Positions 53,016-62,036 of a stretch of 64,000 nt of DNA are shown here, one piece after another (position 1 is the stretch's first letter; each line of letters opens with the position of its first letter). The notes below the pieces were generated by a model that saw only the letters and a program-made list of their open reading frames with translations, searched no databases and had not been told where the DNA came from. The stretch spans positions 27,429-91,428 of the forward strand of contig CAVSZA010000050.1 of NCBI GenBank assembly GCA_963732095.1, written 5' to 3'. This DNA is from AP-15 sp963732095 (GTDB lineage: Bacteria; Pseudomonadota; Alphaproteobacteria; ATCC43930; CGMCC-115725). The translations under genes were made by a program, and so were the position numbers.

Positions 53016-54593
53016 ATGCCGAAGGTGTTGATTTCGGATGCTTTGAGCCCGCGCGCGGCTGAGATCTTAGCCGCGCGCGGGATTGAAGTTGATTTGGCTC
53101 CCGGCCTCCCACCGGACGAGCTGAAGGCTCGCATCGGCAGTTATGATGGCCTCGCCGTTCGCTCTGCGACCAAGGTGACCGCCGGTCTCCTGTCGCGCGC
53201 CTCGCAGCTCAAGGTCATTGGCCGGGCCGGCATCGGCGTCGACAACATCGACGTCGCGGCGGCAACCCAACGCGGCATTGTCGTGATGAATACCCCCTAC
53301 GGCAACTCGATCACCGCCGCCGAGCACACAATCGCGATGCTGTTTGCGCTGTGCCGCGAGATTCCGGCGGCCGACCGCTCGACGCAGGCCGGCAAATGGG
53401 AGAAGTCGCGGTTCATGGGGGTCGAGCTGACCGGCAAAACGCTGGGCGTCGTCGGCTGCGGTAACGTCGGCTCGATCGTTGCCGAGCGGGCCCTGGGTCT
53501 GCGCATGAAGGTGATTGCCTACGATCCCTTTTTGTCGCCCGAGCGGGCGGTCGATCTCGGCATCGAAAAGGTATCGCTCGATGCGCTCTTTGCCCGCGCC
53601 GACTTCATCACGCTCCACACCCCCCTGACCGAGGCCACCAAAAACCTGATCGATGCCGGCGCGATTGCCAAAATGAAGCGCGGCGTGCGCCTCGTGAACT
53701 GCGCCCGCGGCGGCCTTGTCGTCGAGTATGATCTCGCCGCGGCGCTCGACCGCGGTCATGTCGCCGGCGCGGCAATCGATGTCTTTGCCGAGGAGCCGGT
53801 GCGTGAGAACCCATTATTCGGGCGCGACAATGTCGTCGCGACACCGCATCTTGGCGCCGCGACAACCGAGGCGCAGGAGAACGTGGCGTTGCAGATCGCC
53901 GAGCAGATGGCGGATTTCCTGCTGACGGGCGCCGTATCGAATGCGGTCAATATGCCTTCCCTGACCGCCGAAGAGGCCAAGCGCCTCAACCCTTACATGA
54001 AGCTCGCCCAACAGCTCGGCAGCTTTGCCGGGCAGCTGACCGAGACCGGCATCACCGCGGTCGCGGTCGAATACGAGGGGGCGGTCGCCGAGCTCAACGT
54101 CAAGCCATTGACCGCAATCGCGCTGACCGGATTGCTGTCGCCGCAGCTCGCCACGGTCAACATGGTCAATGCGCCGGAGATCTGCCGCGAGCGCGACATC
54201 CGTGTCAGCGAGACGCGGCGCGCCGAGCCGGTTGATTATCAAACCCTGATCCGGGTCATTGTCACGACCGAACGCCGCACTCGGGAGATAGCCGGCACCC
54301 TGTTCGCCGGCGACAAGCCGCGCATCGTGTCGGTCGAGGGCATTCCGCTCGAAGCCGAGCTCGGCGGCAGCATGCTGTTCGTGCGCAATTACGACAAGCC
54401 CGGCTTCATCGGCGCGCTCGGCAATGCGCTGGGTGAGGCCGAAGTGAACATCGCCACCTTCCATCTCGGCCGGGCCGCTCCGGGGCAGGACGCGATTGCG
54501 TTGGTCGAGGTCGATCAACCGCTGACCTCGACCATTCTCGACACCGTCCGCGCCCTACCCAACGTTATCCAGGTGAAGTCGCTTCGTTTCTAA
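53016..54593 (+). CDS. serA: D-3-phosphoglycerate dehydrogenase
   Basis: A 525-residue NAD-dependent enzyme for the first step of serine synthesis. The catalytic and Rossmann parts show GRAGIGVDNIDVAAATQRGI, LGVVGCGNVGSIVAERALGL, NCARGGLVVEYDLAAALDRG with the active arginine, and TPHLGAATTEAQENVALQIA with the catalytic histidine. An intervening domain and C-terminal ACT domain (LFVRNYDKPGFIGALGNALG) indicate the long, possibly serine-regulated form. ATG 53016 follows GGAG. Confidence 0.97.
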   Translation: MPKVLISDALSPRAAEILAARGIEVDLAPGLPPDELKARIGSYDGLAVRSATKVTAGLLSRASQLKVIGRAGIGVDNIDVAAATQRGIVVMNTPYGNSITAAEHTIAMLFALCREIPAADRSTQAGKWEKSRFMGVELTGKTLGVVGCGNVGSIVAERALGLRMKVIAYDPFLSPERAVDLGIEKVSLDALFARADFITLHTPLTEATKNLIDAGAIAKMKRGVRLVNCARGGLVVEYDLAAALDRGHVAGAAIDVFAEEPVRENPLFGRDNVVATPHLGAATTEAQENVALQIAEQMADFLLTGAVSNAVNMPSLTAEEAKRLNPYMKLAQQLGSFAGQLTETGITAVAVEYEGAVAELNVKPLTAIALTGLLSPQLATVNMVNAPEICRERDIRVSETRRAEPVDYQTLIRVIVTTERRTREIAGTLFAGDKPRIVSVEGIPLEAELGGSMLFVRNYDKPGFIGALGNALGEAEVNIATFHLGRAAPGQDAIALVEVDQPLTSTILDTVRALPNVIQVKSLRF

Positions 54594-54594
54594 A

Positions 54595-55755
54595 GTGCAA
54601 ATGACCGACGCTCCGCACCCGGCTCTGCTGCCCACCGGCATGCACGATCTTCTGCCGCCCGAGGCAGAGATCGAGGCGCAAGTCGTGGCGCAATTGATGA
54701 CGACATTGGCCGCACATGGCTACGAGCGGGTCAAGCCGCCGCTCGTCGAATTCGAAGACACGCTATTCTCCGGCGCCGGGGCGGCGATGGCGACCGCCAC
54801 CTTTCGCATGATGGACCCGGCCTCCCACCGGATGATCGGCGTTCGCGCCGACATGACGCCACAGATCGCACGGATCGCCGCGACGCGGCTCGGCGGCCTG
54901 CCGCGGCCATTGCGCCTCAGCTATGCCGGCCAGGTGCTGCGGGTTACGGGCTCCGAAATCCGGGCCGAGCGTCAGATCGGCCAAGTCGGCGCCGAGTTGA
55001 TCGGGGCGGCGGGACCGGCCGCCGATGTCGAGGTGATAGCGGTCGCCGGCGAGTTGCTGACGGCGATCGGCGTGCCGGAGTTGTCGGTCGACATCACTTT
55101 GCCGAAACTGGTGCCGGCGGTCGCCGAGGCCTGTGGCATTGGCGGAGAGCGCGCCGCCGCGTTGCGGGCTGCCCTCGACCGCAAGGATGCCGCAGCGGTC
55201 GCGGCGGCGGCGGGCGGGGCCGGCGAGCTCTTCGGGAGTTTGTTGGCGGCGGCGGGGCCGGCTGCCGCCACTTTGGCGGTCCTCGATCGTCTCGAGCTGC
55301 CGGCGCGAGCCCGCGCCGAACGTGTCCGGCTGGGCACTGTGCTCGACCGCCTCGCGGCGGCGGCCCCGGAGCTCAAGGTGACGGTCGACCCGGTCGAGAA
55401 TCGTGGCTTCGAGTACCACACCGGGATCAGCTTTACCCTTTTCGCGGCCACATCCCGCCCGGTCGGCGAACTCGGCCGCGGCGGCCGCTACGAAGCCGGC
55501 GATCCGGCCGAACCCGAACCGGCGACCGGCTTCACGCTGTACACCGACACGATCCTGCGAACATTGCCGCCCGCCCCCTCGCCGCGGCGCTTGTTGCTGC
55601 CGTTCGGCGCCGATCGTACCCTCAGTCGCGAGCTGCGCAAGAGCGGCTGGATCACCCTCGCCGCCCTCGACGCGGCCGACGATTGGCGCGCTGAGGCGCG
55701 CCGCCTCGGCTGCGGCTATGTTCTCGAACAGGGTGTGCCGGTAGTGGTCGGGTAG
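54595..55755 (+). CDS. hisZ: ATP phosphoribosyltransferase regulatory subunit
   Basis: A 386-residue class II synthetase-like protein that activates the short HisG in histidine synthesis. LPTGMHDLLPPEAEIEAQVV, VRADMTPQIARIAATRLGGL, LRLSYAGQVLRVTGSEIRAE and GFEYHTGISFTLFAATSRPV show the HisRS-like core; the catalytic residues of true HisRS are not all conserved and the anticodon-binding domain is missing, as expected of HisZ. GTG 54595 or ATG 54601 are possible; it directly follows serA. hisG is not adjacent. Confidence 0.93.
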   Translation: MQMTDAPHPALLPTGMHDLLPPEAEIEAQVVAQLMTTLAAHGYERVKPPLVEFEDTLFSGAGAAMATATFRMMDPASHRMIGVRADMTPQIARIAATRLGGLPRPLRLSYAGQVLRVTGSEIRAERQIGQVGAELIGAAGPAADVEVIAVAGELLTAIGVPELSVDITLPKLVPAVAEACGIGGERAAALRAALDRKDAAAVAAAAGGAGELFGSLLAAAGPAAATLAVLDRLELPARARAERVRLGTVLDRLAAAAPELKVTVDPVENRGFEYHTGISFTLFAATSRPVGELGRGGRYEAGDPAEPEPATGFTLYTDTILRTLPPAPSPRRLLLPFGADRTLSRELRKSGWITLAALDAADDWRAEARRLGCGYVLEQGVPVVVG

Positions 55756-55767
55756 AGGAGGCGCGAA

Positions 55768-57060
55768 ATGGGCAACGTTGCCGTTGTGGGCGCCCAGTGG
55801 GGTGATGAGGGCAAGGGCAAGATCGTTGACTGGCTGTCGGAGCGGGCCGATGTCGTGGTTCGCTTTCAGGGCGGGCACAACGCCGGCCATACCCTGGTCA
55901 TCGGCAATGTCGAGTACAAGCTCAGCCTGCTCCCGTCGGGGGTCGTGCGACCCGGCAAGCTGTCGATCATCGGCAACGGGGTGGTGGTCGATCCGTGGGC
56001 GCTGATCGACGAGATCGACGCGATCCGCGCCAAGGGCATCGAGGTCGAACCCGGAAATTTGAAGCTTGCCGACAATGCCGCGCTTATCCTGCCGTCCCAC
56101 GGCGCGCTCGACCGTGCGCGTGAGGAACGGCTCAGCGACAGCAGGATCGGCACGACCGGCCGGGGCATCGGTCCGGCTTATGAAGACAAGGTCGGGCGCC
56201 GGGCTCTCAGGGTGTGCGATCTGGCCGACCCGCAAGCGCTCGAACAGCGCATCGATCAGCTGTTGCTGCACCACAACGCGCTGTTGCGCGGGCTCGACAA
56301 GCCCGAGGTCGATCGCGGCCAACTGATCGCCAAGCTCCGCCAGATCGCGCCGCGCATCTTGCCTTATGCCGAGCCCGTGTGGCGCCTGCTCGACGAGGCC
56401 CGGCGCAGCGGCCGGCGTATTCTGTTCGAGGGGGCGCAGGGTGCGATGCTCGACGTCGATCACGGCACCTACCCCTACGTCACGTCTTCGAACACCGTCG
56501 CGGGGCAGGCCGCCGCCGGATCCGGTATTGCACACGGTGCCGTCGGATTTGTTCTCGGCATCACCAAGGCATACACGACGCGGGTCGGCAGCGGCCCCTT
56601 TCCAACCGAGTTGAATGACGAGGTCGGTCACACTCTTGGCGAGCGCGGCCGCGAGTTCGGTGTCGTCACCGGACGGAGGCGGCGCTGCGGCTGGTTCGAC
56701 GCGGTGGCGGTCCGGCAAGCGATCCGGCTGGGCGGCATTGACGGCATCGCCTTGACCAAGCTCGATGTGCTCGACGGCTTCGATCGGATCGAGTTCTGCA
56801 CTGGCTATCGCCGTGGTGGCATGACCTACGATTACTTCCCGGCCGGGATGACAGCCCAAGCCGAAGTCGAGCCAGTCTATGAGACCGCCGAGGGTTGGCG
56901 GGAGAGCACCCGCGGCGCCCGGTCGTGGGCCGACCTGCCGGCGACCGCGATCAAATACATCAGACGGCTGGAAGAGCTGATCGGCGCCCCTGTCGCCCTT
57001 CTGTCGACCAGCCCAGAACGCGAAGATACCGTCCTGGTGCGTGACCCTTTCGCCGATTGA
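55768..57060 (+). CDS. purA: Adenylosuccinate synthase
   Basis: A 430-residue GTP-dependent enzyme making adenylosuccinate from IMP and aspartate. Marks: VVGAQWGDEGKGKIVDWLSE (P-loop), FQGGHNAGHTLVIGNVEYKL, TTGRGIGPAYEDKVGRRALR, LFEGAQGAMLDVDHGTYPYV, GRRRRCGWFDAVAVRQA. ATG 55768 follows GAGGAG and lies 12 bases after hisZ; serA-hisZ-purA order is common in Rhodospirillales. Confidence 0.97.
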   Translation: MGNVAVVGAQWGDEGKGKIVDWLSERADVVVRFQGGHNAGHTLVIGNVEYKLSLLPSGVVRPGKLSIIGNGVVVDPWALIDEIDAIRAKGIEVEPGNLKLADNAALILPSHGALDRAREERLSDSRIGTTGRGIGPAYEDKVGRRALRVCDLADPQALEQRIDQLLLHHNALLRGLDKPEVDRGQLIAKLRQIAPRILPYAEPVWRLLDEARRSGRRILFEGAQGAMLDVDHGTYPYVTSSNTVAGQAAAGSGIAHGAVGFVLGITKAYTTRVGSGPFPTELNDEVGHTLGERGREFGVVTGRRRRCGWFDAVAVRQAIRLGGIDGIALTKLDVLDGFDRIEFCTGYRRGGMTYDYFPAGMTAQAEVEPVYETAEGWRESTRGARSWADLPATAIKYIRRLEELIGAPVALLSTSPEREDTVLVRDPFAD

Positions 57061-57072
57061 GAGCGGGCTTGC

Positions 57073-57756
57073 TCAGCGGGTGCCGCGACCCTGGGAGGAG
57101 GTCCGTGGTTTGCTGGTAGCGCCGGCGTGATTCCCGATGTAGCCGTCTACGTGAGTAACCAGGGCGTCGACTTGGTCGGCGAAATGATGGTCGGCGCCGG
57201 GGATCTTGCGGAAGTCGATTTTGATGTCGCGCTGGTGCGACAGCTTGGTTACGAGCTTTTGCACGGCTTCGATCGGCACCACCAAATCCTGGTCACCCTG
57301 CAGGATCAGACCCGATGACGGACACGGCGCGAGGAACGTGAAGTCGTACAAATTGGCGGGCGGCGCGACCGAGATGAAGCTCTCGATTTCGGGCCGCCGC
57401 ATCAGCAATTGCATGCCGATCCAGGCGCCGAACGAGAAACCGGCGACCCAGCACGACCCGGCGTTCGGATTGTAGGTCTGCATCCAATCGAGCGCTGCGG
57501 CGGCGTCGGAAAGCTCGCCCTCGCCTCGGTCGAAGCTGCCCTGGCTGCGCCCGACGCCGCGGAAATTGAATCGCAAGGTTGAGAAACCGCGGCGCACGAA
57601 ACACTGGTATAAGGCGTACACCACCTTGTTGTGCATCGTGCCGCCCTGTTGCGGATGGGGATGAAGTACCAGCGCCATCGGCGCGGCCGCAACACGGGCA
57701 TGGTGGTAGCGCGCCTCGATTCGGCCATCCGGGCCGTTGATGATCACGTCGGGCAT
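57073..57756 (-). CDS. Alpha/beta hydrolase (COG2945-like)
   Basis: A 227-residue serine hydrolase: LVLHPHPQQGGTMHNKVVYA, LRFNFRGVGRSQGSFDRGEG, WVAGFSFGAWIGMQLLMRRP with the GFSFG nucleophile elbow, SSGLILQGDQDLVVP with the acid and GADHHFADQ with the catalytic histidine. These small cytosolic hydrolases have no known physiological substrate. It is convergent with purA. Confidence 0.92.
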   Translation of the reverse strand: MPDVIINGPDGRIEARYHHARVAAAPMALVLHPHPQQGGTMHNKVVYALYQCFVRRGFSTLRFNFRGVGRSQGSFDRGEGELSDAAAALDWMQTYNPNAGSCWVAGFSFGAWIGMQLLMRRPEIESFISVAPPANLYDFTFLAPCPSSGLILQGDQDLVVPIEAVQKLVTKLSHQRDIKIDFRKIPGADHHFADQVDALVTHVDGYIGNHAGATSKPRTSSQGRGTR

Positions 57757-57831
57757 TGTCGATCCAGGTTAAATCCCACTACAGCACTCGGAGATTGTCG
57801 CGCTGTGGGTGTCTCCATGTGTCCGTAATTC

Positions 57832-57934
57832 TTGATCACGTTCGTCGGACAATTATATGTTCGCTCGGGCCGCCTCCGCGAGGCGGCGCGGTCCCGCGCC
57901 AGCAGCGCTAAGCCTAACATAGATAGGGATTGCG
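57832..57934 (+). promoter_or_regulatory. Promoter region and leader of the cysE-isc operon
   Basis: TTGATC at 57832 and TATATG at 57854 are spaced 16 bases, a plausible sigma-70 pair. A GCCGCCTCCGCGAGGCGGC hairpin at 57869-57887 lies in the leader ahead of the ribosome-binding site AGGGA. No clear IscR site was recognised by eye. Confidence 0.4.
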
Positions 57935-58693
57935 ATGCTTTTGAAAAACCTGCGGGAACAAATAGACGCAACCCTTGCCCGTGATCCCGCTGCCCGGTCG
58001 CGGTTGGAAGTCGTCTTGTGCTATCCTGGGTTTCACGCGCTCCTCTATCATCGCTTGGCGCATTGGCTATGGCAACGCGGTTGGCTGCTTGCCGGCAGGT
58101 TCGTTTCGCATATCGGCCGCGTGCTGACCGGCATTGAAATTCACCCTGGGGCACGGATCGGAAAGCGGGTGTTCATCGATCACGGGATGGGCGTGGTCAT
58201 CGGCGAGACCGCCGAGGTGGGTGACGATGTCACGCTCTACCAAGGCGTGACGCTCGGCGGTACTTCGTTGACGCGAGGTGCGAAGCGGCATCCCACGATC
58301 GGCAACGGCGTCATCGTCAGTTCGGGTGCACAAGTCCTGGGACCATTCCGGGTAGGTGATGGGGCGCGTATCGGCGCCCAAGCCGTCGTCCTGTCAGAGG
58401 TGCCGGATGGTGCAACGATGGTCGGTATCCCGGCGCGCCCGGTGGGCCGTCGTAGGGACACGACCCAGACCGAACCAGCGTTCCAGCCCTACGCCGTTTG
58501 CGGCGACATACCGGACCCGATCGCCCGCGCCCTCAGTGGATTGCTGGACGAGGTCACGAGCCTAAGGGCGCGAGTTACGGAACTCGAACAGGCGAGGGCA
58601 GGCCAAAGGCCGGCTCTCGATCCGGCTTCGGCCGAGCCACCGTCGCTCCGGCTGGTCGCCAGTTCCGGCGGGAATGGCACGGACAGCGATTGA
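57935..58693 (+). CDS. cysE: Serine O-acetyltransferase
   Basis: A 252-residue left-handed beta-helix enzyme making O-acetylserine for cysteine synthesis. It shows RLEVVLCYPGFHALLYHRLA, IEIHPGARIGKRVFIDHGMG, VVIGETAEVGDDVTLYQGVT, LGGTSLTRGAKRHPTIGNGV. Beyond the core it has a ~70-residue polar C-terminal extension, as in the EpsC-like alphaproteobacterial forms. It is the first gene of the Fe-S operon, supplying cysteine to the desulfurases downstream. Confidence 0.95.
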   Translation: MLLKNLREQIDATLARDPAARSRLEVVLCYPGFHALLYHRLAHWLWQRGWLLAGRFVSHIGRVLTGIEIHPGARIGKRVFIDHGMGVVIGETAEVGDDVTLYQGVTLGGTSLTRGAKRHPTIGNGVIVSSGAQVLGPFRVGDGARIGAQAVVLSEVPDGATMVGIPARPVGRRRDTTQTEPAFQPYAVCGDIPDPIARALSGLLDEVTSLRARVTELEQARAGQRPALDPASAEPPSLRLVASSGGNGTDSD

Positions 58694-58723
58694 GGACGGC
58701 TCTAGAGTTTTGAGGACCGGGGT

Positions 58724-59200
58724 ATGAGGTTGAGCACCAAGGGGCGCTACGCCGTGATGGCAATGGTTGATCTTGCCCAACACAGCGGTGGTGACCCGGT
58801 CTCGCTCGCCGAAATCGCCGAAAGGCAGGAAATCTCGCTGTCCTACCTCGAACAGCTCTTCGCAATGCTGCGTAAGAGTGGGCTCGTCAAGAGTGTGCGC
58901 GGTCCCGGCGGCGGTTATCTGTTGGCGCACGACCGCCGCGAAACCCGGATCGCCGACATTATCTTGGCGGTCGACGAGCCGATACGCGCCACCCGCTGCG
59001 CTCCCGGCGCGCCGGTCGGCTGCCGCGGCAATCGCACCCGATGTCTCACCCATGATTTGTGGGAGGAACTCGGCAATCAGATCCACCTCTATTTGAGTTC
59101 GGTGTCGCTCGCCGATGTCTGCGAGCGCCGCGTCCTGGGGACGAGCGGCCGCGTCCATTGCGAGACCTTCCGCAGTCCCGCGGCTGCAGGCACGGGCTGA
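58724..59200 (+). CDS. iscR: Rrf2-family Fe-S regulator, IscR-like
   Basis: A 158-residue winged-helix protein: MRLSTKGRYAVMAMVDLAQH, VSLAEIAERQEISLSYLEQL, VRGPGGGYLLA. Three cysteines in TRCAPGAPVGCRGNRTRCLT, followed by HDLWEEL, match the [2Fe-2S]-binding site of IscR. It probably represses its own operon when clusters are plentiful. The stop overlaps the start of the next desulfurase by one base. Confidence 0.95.
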   Translation: MRLSTKGRYAVMAMVDLAQHSGGDPVSLAEIAERQEISLSYLEQLFAMLRKSGLVKSVRGPGGGYLLAHDRRETRIADIILAVDEPIRATRCAPGAPVGCRGNRTRCLTHDLWEELGNQIHLYLSSVSLADVCERRVLGTSGRVHCETFRSPAAAGTG

Positions 59201-60369
59201 TGATCCCCGGCACCACCTCTGGCCGTCCTGTGCACCGAGGCAAGCCGCAGATCGAGAGCTACCTCGACTGGAACGCAACGGCGCCTCTGCGGCCGGAGGC
59301 TGCTGTGGCCATGTCGGAAGCGCTTGGGCGCTGGGGTAATCCGTCCTCGGTGCATCGGCGCGGCCGAGCGGCGCGCCAGATCATCGAAGGCGCTCGGGTG
59401 GCTGTCGCGGGTCTGCTCGGTGATGTGGATCCAAGCGGCGTTGTCTTCGTCAGCGGTGGGACCGAAGCTAATCACCTTGCCCTGATCGGGGCTGGTCGCG
59501 AGCGGGTCCTCGTTTCGGCAATCGAGCACGATTCGGTCCGTCATGCGGTTCCTGCCGCCGAAATAATTCCGGTCGGTCCCGAGGGGATTGTTGCCCTCAA
59601 CGCGCTCGACCGGCTGCTCGGCGCCGATGCGCGCCCGGCGCTGGTATCGGTGATGTATGCCAACAACGAGACCGGCGTTATCCAACCGGTAGCCGAGATC
59701 GCCGCGATTGCGCGGCGACATGGCGCCGTGTTCCATTGTGACGCCGTCCAGGCCGCCGGCAAGGTGGCTCTAGAGGTCGGCACGATCGGCGCCGATCTTG
59801 TCACATTGTCGGCACATAAGATCGGTGGCCCGCCGGGGGTTGGCGCACTCGTGGTGACCAGCGGGATCGATCTGACGCCGCTGTTGCGCGGCGGCGGCCA
59901 GGAACACCGACGCCGTGCCGGTACCGAGAACCTGCCTGGGATTGCAGGTTTCGCCGCCGCTGCTGCCGCAGCAGAACTAACCGCCTATGAGAGAGTCGCC
60001 GCATTGCGCGATCGATTGGAAACGGAGATCGCCGCGATTGCCCCCGAAGCCGTTGTGCTCGGCGCCGCGGCACCCCGATTGCCTAACACCTCGGCGATCG
60101 CGATGCCCGGCGTCGCCGCCGAGACGCAGATCGTCGCCCTCGATCTCGACGGCGTCATGGTCAGCGCCGGCGCCGCCTGTTCTTCGGGCAAGGTTGGGCC
60201 GAGCCACGTGCTGGCGGCGATGCGGGTCGATCCCGAGATCGCTGCTTCGACGATCCGGGTCAGCCTCGGCTGGAGCTCGAGCGAGGCTGAGGTCGGCCAT
60301 TTCCTGCGGGCTTGGACAGCCCTCTACCGGCGCTGCCGTTCTCTCGCCGAGGAGGCGCGCGCCGCATGA
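59200..60369 (+). CDS. Cysteine desulfurase, NifS-like (first copy)
   Basis: A 389-residue PLP enzyme releasing sulfur from cysteine. IESYLDWNATAPLRPEAAVA, VFVSGGTEANHLALIGAGRE, MYANNETGVIQPVAEIAAIA, the PLP lysine in LVTLSAHKIGGPPGVGALVV and the cysteine loop SAGAACSSGKVGPSHVLAAM are present. ATG 59200 overlaps iscR. It is divergent from the second copy and may serve another acceptor, such as tRNA thiolation by the downstream MnmA. Confidence 0.93.
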   Translation: MIPGTTSGRPVHRGKPQIESYLDWNATAPLRPEAAVAMSEALGRWGNPSSVHRRGRAARQIIEGARVAVAGLLGDVDPSGVVFVSGGTEANHLALIGAGRERVLVSAIEHDSVRHAVPAAEIIPVGPEGIVALNALDRLLGADARPALVSVMYANNETGVIQPVAEIAAIARRHGAVFHCDAVQAAGKVALEVGTIGADLVTLSAHKIGGPPGVGALVVTSGIDLTPLLRGGGQEHRRRAGTENLPGIAGFAAAAAAAELTAYERVAALRDRLETEIAAIAPEAVVLGAAAPRLPNTSAIAMPGVAAETQIVALDLDGVMVSAGAACSSGKVGPSHVLAAMRVDPEIAASTIRVSLGWSSSEAEVGHFLRAWTALYRRCRSLAEEARAA

Positions 60370-61601
60370 CGTCGATGCTTGCTGATCCGCGCCCGCGGCT
60401 TTCCTCTGAGCCGGTGGTCAACACGCCGCCCATCTATCTCGACAACCAATCGACGACGCCGGTCGATCCGCGCGTCCTCGAGGCGATGCTGCCGTACTTC
60501 ACCGAGCATTTCGGCAACCCGCACAGCACCAGCCACGCTTTTGGCCGGGTCGCCGCTGAGGCCATCGAGCGCGCCCGCGGCGAAATCGCTGCGCTGATCC
60601 AAGCCGATCCGCGCGAGATCGTCTTCACCTCGGGCGCGACCGAAGCGAACAATCTTGCGATCAAAGGCGCTGCGCATTTCGCCCGCGCTCACCCGCAGAA
60701 TGGGCAGGTGCGCGACCACATCGTGACACTGCAGACCGAGCACAAATGCGTGCTCGAAAGCTGCCGGGAATTGGAGCGGGAAGGCTTCGCGGTCACCTAT
60801 TTGCCGGTCGAGCCGGACGGTCTCGTCTCGATCGCCGCGCTCGAAGGGTCGCTGTCCGAGCGAGCGCTCCTCCTGTCTGTTATGGCCGCCCACAACGAGA
60901 TCGGGGTCATCCAGCCACTCGCCGAAATCGGTGCGCTGTGTCGCTCCAAGGGGGTGCTGTTCCACACCGATGCCGCGCAGGCCTTCGGCAAAATCCCGCT
61001 CGACGTCGAGGCGATGAAGATCGACCTGCTGTCGATTTCCGGCCACAAGATCTACGGACCCAAGGGGATTGGCGCGCTCTATATCCGTCGCCGGCCGCGA
61101 GTTCGGCTGCTGCCGCTGATCGACGGCGGCGGGCAGGAGCGGGGTCTGCGCTCGGGCACCTTGCCCGCGCCGCTCTGCGTCGGGCTGGGCCGGGCAGCGG
61201 CGATCGCTGCAGCCGACATGACCAAAGAAGCGGAACGGCTCCGGCGCCTCAGAGACGGTCTTTTGCGAAACCTCGCCCGACGCGTCCCCGAGCTTCGCGT
61301 CAACGGCGACCTCGAGCAAAGGCTGCCCGGCAGTCTCAACCTCTCGTTTGCGGAGATCCCGGCACTGACCTTGATCGAGGCGGTTCCGAGCATCGCGATC
61401 TCGACCGGCTCGGCCTGCACCTCGGCGTCGGTCGAGCCCTCTTATGTGCTGCGCGCGCTCGGACTTCCGGATAAGCTCGCCAACGCCTCGATCCGTATCG
61501 GCCTCGGCCGTTTCACGACGGCGGCAGAGGCTGATTTCGCCGCGGATGCGCTGGCCGCGGCCGCAAACCGGCTGACAGAGCAGGGGGGCGTAGCCACATA
61601 A
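60366..61601 (+). CDS. iscS: Cysteine desulfurase, IscS type (second copy)
   Basis: A 411-residue group I desulfurase: PIYLDNQSTTPVDPRVLEAM, EIVFTSGATEANNLAIKGAA, AAHNEIGVIQPLAEIGALCR, DLLSISGHKIYGPKGIGALY with the PLP lysine and the long mobile loop SIAISTGSACTSASVEPSYV. It starts at ATG 60366, overlapping the first desulfurase (ATGA). It donates persulfide sulfur for cluster assembly and, through other carriers, for tRNA modification. Confidence 0.95.
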   Translation: MTSMLADPRPRLSSEPVVNTPPIYLDNQSTTPVDPRVLEAMLPYFTEHFGNPHSTSHAFGRVAAEAIERARGEIAALIQADPREIVFTSGATEANNLAIKGAAHFARAHPQNGQVRDHIVTLQTEHKCVLESCRELEREGFAVTYLPVEPDGLVSIAALEGSLSERALLLSVMAAHNEIGVIQPLAEIGALCRSKGVLFHTDAAQAFGKIPLDVEAMKIDLLSISGHKIYGPKGIGALYIRRRPRVRLLPLIDGGGQERGLRSGTLPAPLCVGLGRAAAIAAADMTKEAERLRRLRDGLLRNLARRVPELRVNGDLEQRLPGSLNLSFAEIPALTLIEAVPSIAISTGSACTSASVEPSYVLRALGLPDKLANASIRIGLGRFTTAAEADFAADALAAAANRLTEQGGVAT

Positions 61602-61657
61602 TGATCCGGGATTTGATTCGTGTCGGTGTTAGATAATTCGCGTTCGGAGATCGAGTG

Positions 61658-61996
61658 ATGGTGAGAAAGCAGGCCTTATCGGTGACGGACGCCGCGGCGC
61701 AGCGCATCCAGGCGCTGCTCGCCAAGCGCGGCAAACCATCGGCAGGAGTTCGCATCGGTGTGCGGTCGCGCGGCTGCTCGGGTCTCAGCTACACGCTCGA
61801 ATATGCCGATGAGAAGGGCAAGTTCGACGAGATCGTCGAAGACAAGGGGGTTACCATCCTGGTCGATCCGAAAGCGATCATGTTCATTCTCGGCACCGAA
61901 ATGGACTACGTCGAGGAGAAGCTGCAGAACGGGTTTACCTTCCGCAATCCCAACGAGAAGGGGCGTTGCGGCTGCGGCGAGTCGTTTCACGTTTAA
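61658..61996 (+). CDS. iscA: A-type iron-sulfur carrier (IscA/SufA)
   Basis: A 112-residue HesB-like carrier with the three conserved cysteines: GVRSRGCSGLSYTLEYADEK and the C-terminal GRCGCGESFHV. It transfers clusters to target enzymes. ATG 61658 is used; an overlapping GTG one codon earlier is equally possible. It follows iscS by 56 bases, the place where iscU normally lies; no iscU is present. Confidence 0.95.
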   Translation: MVRKQALSVTDAAAQRIQALLAKRGKPSAGVRIGVRSRGCSGLSYTLEYADEKGKFDEIVEDKGVTILVDPKAIMFILGTEMDYVEEKLQNGFTFRNPNEKGRCGCGESFHV

Positions 61997-62036
61997 CGGC
62001 CCACACATTCAAGCGGGCCGCACGCAAGGGGTTGAC

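Noticed and set aside
54763..56859. A 698-codon minus-strand open frame antisense to hisZ and purA
   Set aside because: Both plus-strand genes are well-supported enzymes; the antisense frame is a GC-rich shadow with no recognisable domain.
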